Positions 43,691 to 51,441 of a DNA stretch of 64,000 bases are shown here, piece by piece (the first letter of the stretch is position 1; each line of letters begins with the position of its first letter). The position numbers were made by a program, and so were the translations under genes. Source of the stretch: Halovenus marina (GTDB lineage: Archaea > Halobacteriota > Halobacteria > Halobacteriales > Haloarculaceae); the NCBI RefSeq assembly GCF_051414115.1, contig NZ_JBLKNZ010000001.1:1-64000 (forward strand), read 5' to 3'. Under the pieces are notes generated by a model, which ran no database searches, was not told the origin of the DNA, and worked only from the letters and a program-made list of their open reading frames with translations.

Positions 43691-44053
43691 TCAGTCGCCA
43701 TCGAGCGTGCGTGTCTCGTCGAGGACGTCGAGAAGCTCTTCGGCGCGCTCTGTCGCGGTGTAGTAGCGCCAGCGTCCCTCCTTCCGCCTGTCGACCAGTC
43801 CACTCCCGAACAGTCGCGAGAGCGCCTGACTGACTGCGCCCTGACTTACACCGAGCTCTGGTTCCAGTTCACACACGCAGACGCCGTCGTCGGACGCGGC
43901 GATGAACCGCAGCGCCTCGTAGCGCGTCTCGCTCCCGAGCGTGGTGAGCACCCCGACGTCGGCGGCCAGTTCCGCTTCTGAACGCGGATGACTAACCGGG
44001 GAACAACACGCCGTCTCGTCGGTTCGGTCGCTGACTGCTCGTTCTCCACTCAT
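43691..44053 (-). CDS. arsR: ArsR-family metal-responsive repressor
   Basis: 120 residues. Winged helix with TLGSETRYEALRFIAAS and SQGAVSQALSRLFGSGLVDRRKEGRWRYY. Two Cys at the N-terminus (ACCSP) and a CVCEL motif at the start of the HTH are typical As(III) ligands. The ATG lies directly on a chain of palindromes, so autoregulation is likely. First gene of a run with a membrane protein and ArsN2. Confidence 0.92.
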   Translation of the reverse strand: MSGERAVSDRTDETACCSPVSHPRSEAELAADVGVLTTLGSETRYEALRFIAASDDGVCVCELEPELGVSQGAVSQALSRLFGSGLVDRRKEGRWRYYTATERAEELLDVLDETRTLDGD

Positions 44054-44054
44054 T

Positions 44055-44087
44055 TTAGCTCGTGCTAATATTAGGAGATACTAATAT
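44055..44087 (-). promoter_or_regulatory. Palindrome chain at the arsR promoter
   Basis: Three overlapping palindromes: TTAG (44055-44058) / CTAA (44065-44068), CTAATATTAG (44065-44074), and ATATTAG (44068-44074) / CTAATAT (44081-44087). The TTAG..CTAA units repeat with a 6-base spacer. They start two bases upstream of the arsR ATG and would cover its promoter. Suggests a multi-dimer operator. Confidence 0.65.
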
Positions 44088-44159
44088 AACTGTTGCGGTG
44101 GACTGTCGACTGTCCAGAAGCGCTACTGTCGACGACCTCCTCCCCCAGCTGCGCTGCCG

Positions 44160-44963
44160 TTATGACTCGCTGGCTCGGTTTCCCTCGAACGCGTCGAGCA
44201 ATCCGGTGACGGTCTGCTGTAGCGCTCCGGTCGTGCTTCCGATGTGCAGAATCTGGTAGCCGTTCGCCGCCTTCTCGTTTACGTCCTCCATCCCGAACCC
44301 GAGGCCACCGACGGGAACGTCGGCCGCCACGGCGCGCGAGCGAACTGTCTCGACGGCCGCTTGTACGTCGGGATGGTCGCGCTCGTTCGGATGGCCCAGC
44401 GCCACAGAGAGATCAAGCGGTCCGATGAACACGAAGCCAAGTTCCGGAACGGCCAGAATGTCGTCGATGTTCTCGACGGCCGCTTCCGTTTCGATGGTCG
44501 CGCCGACGAGCGTCTGTTCGTCCTCGCGTGCGACGTAGTCGTCTGCGAGTCCCCAGCGTCTCGCTCGCGGCGCTGCGAGTCCGCGGTCACCCGGGCCGTC
44601 TTCGTAGCGAAACCGGGCGGAGCGAACCGCCTCGCGAACCTCCGTCGCGGTTTCGACGCGCGGGAGGAAGACGGATCTGGCGCCCAGATCCAGCGCCTTC
44701 CGAACGAGCGTCGGATCGGTACCGGGGAGGCGAATCAGCGGTTCCACACCTGTCCGCTCGGCGGCGCGAAGCAGGTCCTCAATCGTGCCGCCATCCCACG
44801 GATCCGGTCCGCCGTGTTCGAGGTCGATCCAGACGAAATCGAGACCGAGTTCGCCGTAAAACTCAACGAGTGTCGGGCTGTACGTGTTATCGAGCAGGCC
44901 GAGAGCTACCGCTCCGGCATCGACTGTGGCGACGAGACTGTTCGCCGGTTGTTCTTGTTCCAT
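44160..44963 (-). CDS. HpcH/HpaI-family aldolase
   Basis: 267 residues from the ATG at 44963 (a GTG two codons upstream is possible). LDFVWIDLEHG, FLPRVETATEV, GATIETEAAVENIDDIL and VFIGPLDLSVALG are the metal-binding and catalytic blocks of class II HpcH/HpaI aldolases, which cleave 2-keto-3-deoxy acids to pyruvate and an aldehyde. Which sugar-acid pathway it serves is not shown. It lies alone. Confidence 0.88.
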   Translation of the reverse strand: MEQEQPANSLVATVDAGAVALGLLDNTYSPTLVEFYGELGLDFVWIDLEHGGPDPWDGGTIEDLLRAAERTGVEPLIRLPGTDPTLVRKALDLGARSVFLPRVETATEVREAVRSARFRYEDGPGDRGLAAPRARRWGLADDYVAREDEQTLVGATIETEAAVENIDDILAVPELGFVFIGPLDLSVALGHPNERDHPDVQAAVETVRSRAVAADVPVGGLGFGMEDVNEKAANGYQILHIGSTTGALQQTVTGLLDAFEGNRASES

Positions 44964-45125
44964 GTTCACACTGTTCTCGCTCGACGAATAAACGTAGTGG
45001 CACGTTCGTCCGAGTCGGCGACACGCTGTCCGAAACGCAGAGAAAAGCCCCGCTCACCCCACGGGAGAGACGAGAGGATGCTGTCAGTTCACCTGCCTAC
45101 TCTCGGCAGGGGGCGGTCGGACTGT

Positions 45126-45386
45126 TCACGAGGCCGACGGCGTCCGGGGTGGCCCAGCAGCCACCTTGTAGATGACGTACAGCCCCCAGATCACCAGGCC
45201 AGCGATGATGATGTACGACCTGATCTGGATGTCGATGAGCGCCTCGTGGACGATCTGTCCGTCGCCGGTGACGGGATGGCCGCTTCCGACGGCCATCTCG
45301 AGAAGACCGATCACGAAGGTCCCGATGATGACCAGTCCGCCGCCGACGTACAGTGCGATTTTGTCAACCGTTGATAGTTCTGTCAT
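45126..45386 (-). CDS. Small membrane protein linked to DoxX
   Basis: 86 residues with two hydrophobic helices (about 8-28 and 57-76) joined by a soluble loop (GHPVTGDGQIVHE). It starts 14 bp after the DoxX gene in the same direction and presumably forms a two-subunit membrane complex. No family motif known to me. Confidence 0.75.
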   Translation of the reverse strand: MTELSTVDKIALYVGGGLVIIGTFVIGLLEMAVGSGHPVTGDGQIVHEALIDIQIRSYIIIAGLVIWGLYVIYKVAAGPPRTPSAS

Positions 45387-45400
45387 GTCTTGTCACCTCC

Positions 45401-45946
45401 TTAGCCGATGAAGTACTGTAACCGCGGATGGTTCTGGAAGAATGCTGTCTTCGCCAGGTACGCGTCGATGCCCAGCACGCGGCCCGCGCCGAGCGTTGCG
45501 ATCATGGCGAAGATGAGCAGTCCGAGCAGGTCACCGGTGATGAGCCCGTGCGACCAGCCGCCGGTCTCCCCGTTGATGAAGTAGAAAAACATCATGAGGA
45601 AGGCCCCGAAGAAGGAGGCCAGTCGCGTGAGACACCCCAGAATCAGGCCGAGCCCGATCAGGGTCTGTCCCAGCGGGATTGCGATGTTCACGAAGTCCAG
45701 CGCGATGCCGCTGTCGAACAGCGTCACGACGGGGCCGAGGCTGGTTCCTGCCGAACTGCCGATGAACCAGGCCGCGTCGAACGGCCACGTGCTGAACTTG
45801 TCGAGTCCAGCATGGAGCAGCCACCAGCCGACGGTCACCCGCATGATTACGAGCCAGTACGACAGCCACACTCCGGACACCTGATACGAGACGTCTCTCC
45901 CGAGAAGTGTCGCCTGCACGGTCTCCTGCCTGTCAGTTGTTGCCAT
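45401..45946 (-). CDS. DoxX/DoxD-like membrane oxidoreductase subunit
   Basis: 181 residues from ATG 45946 (MATTDRQ). Four to five transmembrane helices with RVTVGWWLLHAGLDKF at the start and NGETGGWSHGLITGDLLGL near the C-terminal helices, characteristic of DoxX/DoxD. In archaea DoxD is part of thiosulfate:quinone oxidoreductase. A small TM partner follows. An AT-rich stretch at about 45985-46027 carries its promoter. Confidence 0.85.
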   Translation of the reverse strand: MATTDRQETVQATLLGRDVSYQVSGVWLSYWLVIMRVTVGWWLLHAGLDKFSTWPFDAAWFIGSSAGTSLGPVVTLFDSGIALDFVNIAIPLGQTLIGLGLILGCLTRLASFFGAFLMMFFYFINGETGGWSHGLITGDLLGLLIFAMIATLGAGRVLGIDAYLAKTAFFQNHPRLQYFIG

Positions 45947-46072
45947 GGTTGTCACCTTACAGATGTATCTCCACACCCAACAACTTGAAAACTAGGGCTG
46001 TTTATTGAAGCCCTTTATATACTTTTTTGTGGTTTGGCTTCTTTCGGCGCGTGGTCATGTCGGATTCTGAAC

Positions 46073-46297
46073 TCAGCCCAGGAAGATATCGATCGCGTTC
46101 CCGGAGGACTGGCCCTTGTAGAGTTCGGAGTATCCACAGTAGGTGCAGGAGATAACCGTGAAACTCCGGTTCTGAACGTCGAAGTACTTCGAGAGGCCCG
46201 ACCCAGTCATCGCGATTTCGTCGACTTCTGTTTCCTCGTGTCCGCACTTCGGACAGCCGTGTTCGTCGTGATCGAGACCCTCGTCAGCGTGGCTCAT
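46073..46297 (-). CDS. COG3478-like zinc-ribbon nucleic-acid-binding protein
   Basis: 74 residues. CPKCGHEETE, GSGLSKYFDVQNRSFTVISCTYCGYSELYKG matches the YpzJ/COG3478 family: CxxC...CxxC plus the aromatic-rich core. Function unknown though a nucleic-acid or protein binding role is generally assumed. Divergent from the gene at 46358. Confidence 0.85.
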   Translation of the reverse strand: MSHADEGLDHDEHGCPKCGHEETEVDEIAMTGSGLSKYFDVQNRSFTVISCTYCGYSELYKGQSSGNAIDIFLG

Positions 46298-46357
46298 ATC
46301 TGATGGCAGTCATGACGCGAAAAAATACTTTATGTTTTCGTGACCTACCGCCAGAGC

Positions 46358-46588
46358 ATGAGTGGGTTGTTCGTCCTGTTTGTCGCCGTCGCACTGTTGG
46401 TTCCGCTCCTTCTATACTGGTTCACCGAGCAGGAGATAACCGATCCGACGGTCGTGAATCGTTCCGAGGCCGAACAGATGGCCAGAGAGCGCGGGGGCCG
46501 TCCGGGCGCACGACCGGACGGTACTGATGACTCCGACGACGAGTGGGGGGCTGACAGCGAGTGGGGTCACGACGAGCCGCGGCGATGA
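46358..46588 (+). CDS. Small single-span membrane protein
   Basis: 76 residues: one hydrophobic helix (about 2-22), then a charged tail with EITDPTVVNRSEAEQMARERGG and a D/E/G-rich end. The start ATG follows an AT-rich promoter region (46320-46335) shared with the divergent zinc-ribbon gene. No known family. Confidence 0.7.
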   Translation: MSGLFVLFVAVALLVPLLLYWFTEQEITDPTVVNRSEAEQMARERGGRPGARPDGTDDSDDEWGADSEWGHDEPRR

Positions 46589-46612
46589 CTGTGTGGGATA
46601 GTGGCTGGCTGA

Positions 46613-47623
46613 TCACGCCGTCTCCGCCCGGCCTGGGGCAGCGGAATCGGCTACGGTTTCCCCTCGAAATTCGGCGAGCGTGCCGTCGGACTCCCATGTC
46701 TCGACGACCTGTTTGAGTCCCTCCCGATAGGTCGGATACGCCGGGTCCCAGTCGAGTTCGCGCTTTGCTTTCTCGTTTGTCGTCGGCATCGGACTGGTTA
46801 GTAATCTGGCGGCGACACTCCCCACGAAAAACCGGGCCAGCCACGCGGGGATCCGACTCGGCTCCGGCTCGTCGAGCAGGTCCGCGAACGATTTGAAGAA
46901 CTCGGCACCGGTCACGGGTTCGTCGCCGACGACGTGGTACACGCCGCTCGCGTCGGACTCGACGGCCGCGACGAACGCCGCCGCCGCGTCGTCGGCGTGA
47001 ACGAAGGAGAGTTCGGCGTCCTGTCGCCCGAGGATCCCACCCCCGACGATGGGCAGGTCCCCGTCGACCAATCGCCGTCCCCACTCGCGTGTGTCCCGCG
47101 TGTCCGGTGCGTAGAAGAAGCCACATCGGAGAATCGACACGTCGAAGCCCGCCGCTGTGGCGCGCTCTCGAAGCAGGTCCTCGACGCGGGCGGCCGACTC
47201 CGTGGCTCTGTCGGGATGGCGCTCTGCCGTCTCGTCGAACGTCGACCCGTCGGGCTGTCGAGCGAGCCAGACGACGCTCGGAAACAGCACCTGTCGAACG
47301 CCGTCCGGGGCCCCGTCGAGGAGGTTCTTCATTCCTTCCAGTCGGATGCGGTCGTTTCGTTCCCACTCCTCGTCGCTCGGCTTCGTCGAGTCCGGAATCG
47401 CCGTCGCCGCGTGGATTAGCACGTCGACGTCGTCGTCAATCGCGGCTTCGAGGCTGTCGGCGTCGAGCACGTCCCCGCGACGGGCGGTGCCACCGTGGCA
47501 TTCGATCCGCTCTGCTCCGTCGCTGTCCCGTGCCAGTCCGACCACCTGATGGCCGCGGTCCGTGAATCGGTCGACGAGTCGATGCCCGAGCACGCCGGTC
47601 GCGCCTGCGATCCAGACCTTCAT
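46613..47623 (-). CDS. NAD(P)-binding epimerase/oxidoreductase (NDUFA9-like)
   Basis: 336 residues from the ATG giving MKVWIAGATGVLGHRL. GATGVLG is the nucleotide motif, and the SDR-like sheet continues with CGFFYAPDTRD and SFVHADDAAAAFVAAVE. The C-terminal helical part ends at SAAPGRAETA. The closest familiar group is the complex I NDUFA9-type and sugar-nucleotide oxidoreductases. The longer upstream frame is rejected. Divergent from the bat-type HTH gene. Confidence 0.87.
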   Translation of the reverse strand: MKVWIAGATGVLGHRLVDRFTDRGHQVVGLARDSDGAERIECHGGTARRGDVLDADSLEAAIDDDVDVLIHAATAIPDSTKPSDEEWERNDRIRLEGMKNLLDGAPDGVRQVLFPSVVWLARQPDGSTFDETAERHPDRATESAARVEDLLRERATAAGFDVSILRCGFFYAPDTRDTREWGRRLVDGDLPIVGGGILGRQDAELSFVHADDAAAAFVAAVESDASGVYHVVGDEPVTGAEFFKSFADLLDEPEPSRIPAWLARFFVGSVAARLLTSPMPTTNEKAKRELDWDPAYPTYREGLKQVVETWESDGTLAEFRGETVADSAAPGRAETA

Positions 47624-47713
47624 GTGTCGTGGTACGAACGCTCGGAAGGAATCTCTACTGCCGGATCCGTCTTGGAGGTTTAAGTACCCGCTCGCGTCGA
47701 TCGACACCGGTCG

Positions 47714-47754
47714 GTTCGGACATTTAAGGCTCTCAGTCCGGTTCGTTCGGACAT
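47714..47754 (+). promoter_or_regulatory. Paired direct repeats around the bat-type HTH promoter
   Basis: GTTCGGACAT occurs at 47714-47723 and again at 47745-47754, 31 bp apart (about three helical turns). The second copy runs over the ATG at 47753. The TATA-like TTTAAG at 47723-47728 lies between them. Spacing of about 25 bases to the ATG suits a leaderless transcript. The repeats could be binding sites for a regulator, possibly the product itself. Confidence 0.5.
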
Positions 47755-48406
47755 GAAACACGTCAGAGTCACTATCACTGCTGGTGGCTCCGAGGCCGGT
47801 ATCCACCCGATGTACGACATCTGGGCAAACGCGCCGTTCATCGAGCGCGCGAGCGCGCTGCAGTGGAACTTCACTGGCGACGCACTCGGCATTCTTCACT
47901 ACGCCGTCGGTGACGCCGAGGCGCTCGCGACGGCGGCCGAGGAGATCCCGGAGGTCATCGACTACGACATCGCGCCTGCTGGCGACGATTCATTTTACGC
48001 CTACGTCAGAGACGACACCACCGAGGCGCTCGGTGACCTGTTCAGACCGATCACGAGCGGTGGCATCATCGTCATCCCACCGATCCGATACCGCGAGGAC
48101 GGAACGGTGGCGTTCTCGCTGTTCGGCCCCGAAGAAGAACTGCAGGCGTCACTCGACAGCGTCCCCGATCTGATCGACGTGACTATCGAGGCAGTCAGCG
48201 GGCTGGAATCGACTGCGGTCGCCGTCGAGACTCGCCTCACTGAACGGCAACGCGAGGCGGTCAGTGCGGCCGTGGAACGCGGCTACTACGACCGGCCACG
48301 AACCGCCGACGTCGACGACATCGCGTCGGCACTCGACTGCGCGCCGAGCACGGCGGCAGAGCACCTTCGGAAGGCCGAATCGCGGGTGCTCTCATCGCTC
48401 TTCTAG
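47753..48406 (+). CDS. Bat-type (HTH_10) transcription regulator
   Basis: 217 residues. C-terminal HTH_10 with LTERQREAVSAAVERGYYDRPRTADVDDIASALDCAPSTAAEHLRKAESRVL, the bacterio-opsin-activator signature. The N-terminal 150 residues are the regulatory domain typical of these halophile factors. Its stop codon overlaps the stop of the convergent histidine kinase by four bases. The pair may form a signalling unit, though that is inferred from proximity. Confidence 0.92.
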   Translation: MKHVRVTITAGGSEAGIHPMYDIWANAPFIERASALQWNFTGDALGILHYAVGDAEALATAAEEIPEVIDYDIAPAGDDSFYAYVRDDTTEALGDLFRPITSGGIIVIPPIRYREDGTVAFSLFGPEEELQASLDSVPDLIDVTIEAVSGLESTAVAVETRLTERQREAVSAAVERGYYDRPRTADVDDIASALDCAPSTAAEHLRKAESRVLSSLF

Positions 48407-50103
48407 CTCTGCTCGACACGTGGGAGCGAGAGCGTCACAGCGCTCCCACGGGGATCGTTGTCTGCAAACAGGAGTTCGCCGCCGGACAGCGACGCCGTCC
48501 AGTGGACCAGCCACAGCCCGAGTCCGCTCCCGTGTTTGAGATGGGTCTCCGTGCGGTCGCCGAGCACCTCCGTTTCCGACTCGTCGATCCCGGGACCGTT
48601 GTCGGCAACCTCGATCTGGAGGTGGTCCCCGCTGGGCGTGATACGAACGATCACGCGGGGTGGCGTCCGGTCGTTGTGAACGACCGCATTCTCGATGAGT
48701 TCCGTCAGCGCCATCTCGAACAACCGCTCGTCGACGACGCTGGCTGTCGCTGCTGTGTCGTCTTCGACCGATCGTCTGTACTCGATGACAGCGCCCGGAT
48801 GCGTTTCGCGAGCGCTCTCGACAACGTGTTCGACGACGTCCGTCGCTGAGGTGGCTATCGTCGTCTCGCTTGCCTGTAATGTGCGTTCGACGTGACGTGC
48901 TTTCTCGGCAAACTCGGTGACTCGGCGCGTCTTCTCCAGAGCGATTGTGGCGTTTTCGCGCCGTTCGTCATCGCCTGCGTTCTCTTGGAGCAACTCCAGT
49001 CGTCCGGTGACGACGTTCAACTCGTTGCGGATGTTGTGCCGGAGCACCCGATTGAGAACGCTGATCCGTTGCTCGCGCTTGACGAGTTCGGTCACTTCGT
49101 TCAGGTAGACGATGCGACCGATTTCCTGGTCGTGCTCGTCGGTCAGCGACGTCGAGCGCGTCCGAAAGATTCGTTCGGCCCCGTCTCTCTCGGTGACAAA
49201 CTCCCCGCCGTCCGGCGTGATATGTGCCGGGAACAGCTCTGTGGCGGGCTGTTCGATAGCGATTCCCTCGATGATCTGTGCCGCCGTCGAGTTGAAGTCT
49301 CTGATCAACCCGTTTGGTCCGATAACGACGACGCCGTCTTCGAGTTCCTCGAACAGTCGGTTCCGTGCGACTGGCTGGACGTCGAGCAGATCCAGATAGA
49401 ACAGCGCGAGCGCGAAGGCAAACCCCGAAATCGTCAGTGTCGTCGTCGTCAGGTCGATGGCGAGACTCGGTCCGAGGTCGACGTTCACTGCGACGTTCGT
49501 GACCAGCGGAACGAACCCACCCAGAAACATCACGGCGGTCTGTTTTCGGTACACACGGCTGGATCGGACGACTTCGCCTGCGAGTATTCCCAGACTGCTC
49601 ACCGTGAGTAGATACAGATAGCCCAGATTGACCCAGTACCACGGGCCGACGTCCGGCGTGAACGCTGTCGCACCGGACGCGCTGGTGACCGCAAGCGACT
49701 CCCAGAACAGCCCGTGATACGGATTCGTCCACACGACTACGATAGTGACGACTGGGATGACGGCGAGCCCCGCGTACACTCGCCGGGAGAGCCACCGACC
49801 GTATCCCGCATACTTGAGCGCGATAACGAGGTAGAACACCGGCGCGAACACCGTCCCCGGGTATCGTATGCGGTGCCAGAAGGCGACCTGCTCGACGTTC
49901 GTATAACCGAGACTGATCGCGTGCGGGAGCGCCCACGCGGCGGCGGCGAACGTCAGCAGCGCGAGGGGCCACGCCATCGGATCCGGTCGCTTTCGGAGCG
50001 CCGCCAGTCCGATCATCACAGCCACGACTGCGCTGCCGAAGATGACGAACGCAACCGCCGACACCGACCAACCCATCGTACTCCCCATTCTGACACCCAG
50101 CAT
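48403..50103 (-). CDS. Sensor histidine kinase with N-terminal membrane domain and PAS
   Basis: 566 residues. Residues 1-220 contain seven hydrophobic segments like the archaeal 7TM input domain, followed by a PAS-like region (about 235-335) and a kinase: H-box VLRHNIRNELN, N-box ELIENAVVHN, G1 DNGPGID and G2 GSGLGLWLV. The first Met is preferred because GGGGGAG precedes it by six bases. No response regulator is adjacent, but the convergent HTH_10 gene may lie in its pathway. Confidence 0.92.
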   Translation of the reverse strand: MLGVRMGSTMGWSVSAVAFVIFGSAVVAVMIGLAALRKRPDPMAWPLALLTFAAAAWALPHAISLGYTNVEQVAFWHRIRYPGTVFAPVFYLVIALKYAGYGRWLSRRVYAGLAVIPVVTIVVVWTNPYHGLFWESLAVTSASGATAFTPDVGPWYWVNLGYLYLLTVSSLGILAGEVVRSSRVYRKQTAVMFLGGFVPLVTNVAVNVDLGPSLAIDLTTTTLTISGFAFALALFYLDLLDVQPVARNRLFEELEDGVVVIGPNGLIRDFNSTAAQIIEGIAIEQPATELFPAHITPDGGEFVTERDGAERIFRTRSTSLTDEHDQEIGRIVYLNEVTELVKREQRISVLNRVLRHNIRNELNVVTGRLELLQENAGDDERRENATIALEKTRRVTEFAEKARHVERTLQASETTIATSATDVVEHVVESARETHPGAVIEYRRSVEDDTAATASVVDERLFEMALTELIENAVVHNDRTPPRVIVRITPSGDHLQIEVADNGPGIDESETEVLGDRTETHLKHGSGLGLWLVHWTASLSGGELLFADNDPRGSAVTLSLPRVEQS

Positions 50104-50153
50104 AAAAACTCCCCCTGACTGGCACGGGACCGTCAGACCTGTTGACAGTACCG

Positions 50154-51323
50154 CTACCCTTCTGACGCGACACCTTCGATCCAGTCCAGTTGCGCCTCAG
50201 TTGCAAGCGAGTAGTTGTAGATGTTGACGCGCCCGTCGGTCGTCTGTCTGATCGCGTCGACGATAGCCTCCAGTTGTGACTCGCGCTCGATGACCGACGG
50301 CGAGAGCGTGACGCCAGCGTCGATAGGGAGGTCGGTTCGCCGCGCGAGCGTGCGGATCCGCTCGCGCGCCTCGACGGGGTCGTCCACGTAACAATAAGCG
50401 GTCACGCGGTCGAGGGAGTCGTCGAGTTGATCGAGACGGACGCCGCCGTGCCAGCCGCCGCGAAACCCCTCCCCGTCGACGGCGGGCACGTAGCCGTTGA
50501 GCGGCGTGTCGGGCGTCGCCGCGTCGATAGCCGCAACGAGGTCGGTGACGACGGCCGCCCGAAACCGAAACAGGTCGTCGAGTACCGGTTGCTCCTGCAC
50601 GAGCGTCGCGAGCGGCGGCGGATTCGAGTGTGGCTGGTCGAACGAGTCTTCGATCACAGACCGACAGACTGCCTGAGCGCGGTCTATCTCCACCTCGTGT
50701 TCGTTCGCACGCTCTCGGCAGGCGTCACAGAAACACTGCGAGAGCAAGACTCGTTCGGCCTGACTCGTGAGAGCGTGCTCCATCCCGTGGCCGAACTGCG
50801 TGTCGTGGCTGTGCAAGACGTTCTGGAAGCCGTACGACTCCAGTTGAATCTCGTCGACACCCCGGTCGGCGAGCGCGCCCGCGGCCGCAGCGAAGTATCG
50901 CTTGACCTCGGGATGAGAGGGACAGAACGCGTGTTCGTGCCCCTCACCGAAGCAGTCTTCGAGCTGGAACTGGGGATACTCGTGCCCGAGTCGGGAGTTG
51001 TGAAAGAGGATCAGCCAGCCCGAAATCGCCATCCTCGTCTCCGCGCCAGCGCCGACGATAGTCGCCAGTGGGTCGTCGACCGATAGCTCGTTCTGGAGCG
51101 GTTCGATCGGCGTCTCTGCGAACCGCTCTGGGTCGGGTTCGAAGTACGCCCCGGCGGGGAACTGGTCGAACAGCGAATCAGGAGTACGGGGCTGGAGTGC
51201 CTGCACCGAGTGGTAGTGCGCAGCGACGTTCAGCCGGTCGACTCCGCGCCCGCGCAGCGCAGCCATCGCTGTCTCTGGCCCCTCGTCGAGCACCGTCCAC
51301 GGAAACGTCCAGAGTGCAGTCAT
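50154..51323 (-). CDS. Haloarchaeal protein with glycoside-hydrolase-like barrel, unknown
   Basis: 389 residues, soluble. MTALWTFPWTVLDEGPETAMAALRGRGVDRLNVAAHYHSVQ at the N-terminus and the beta-strand/helix alternation throughout suggest a (beta/alpha)8 barrel, as does VDEIQLESYGFQN in the middle. A CFCDAC pair at about 200 looks metal-binding. Similar proteins in halophiles are annotated as hypothetical or distantly as glycosyl hydrolases; I cannot assign the substrate. Confidence 0.72.
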   Translation of the reverse strand: MTALWTFPWTVLDEGPETAMAALRGRGVDRLNVAAHYHSVQALQPRTPDSLFDQFPAGAYFEPDPERFAETPIEPLQNELSVDDPLATIVGAGAETRMAISGWLILFHNSRLGHEYPQFQLEDCFGEGHEHAFCPSHPEVKRYFAAAAGALADRGVDEIQLESYGFQNVLHSHDTQFGHGMEHALTSQAERVLLSQCFCDACRERANEHEVEIDRAQAVCRSVIEDSFDQPHSNPPPLATLVQEQPVLDDLFRFRAAVVTDLVAAIDAATPDTPLNGYVPAVDGEGFRGGWHGGVRLDQLDDSLDRVTAYCYVDDPVEARERIRTLARRTDLPIDAGVTLSPSVIERESQLEAIVDAIRQTTDGRVNIYNYSLATEAQLDWIEGVASEG

Positions 51324-51441
51324 GCCTCTCTGAGTGCGGCGATGGCGACAATAAGCGTTCGGTTGTGCATGTCTCCCGCAGACGCTCCGACAGGCGGCGG
51401 TCCGGGAATCAGCTTTTATTCACCCGGCTCGTGGATAGCGT

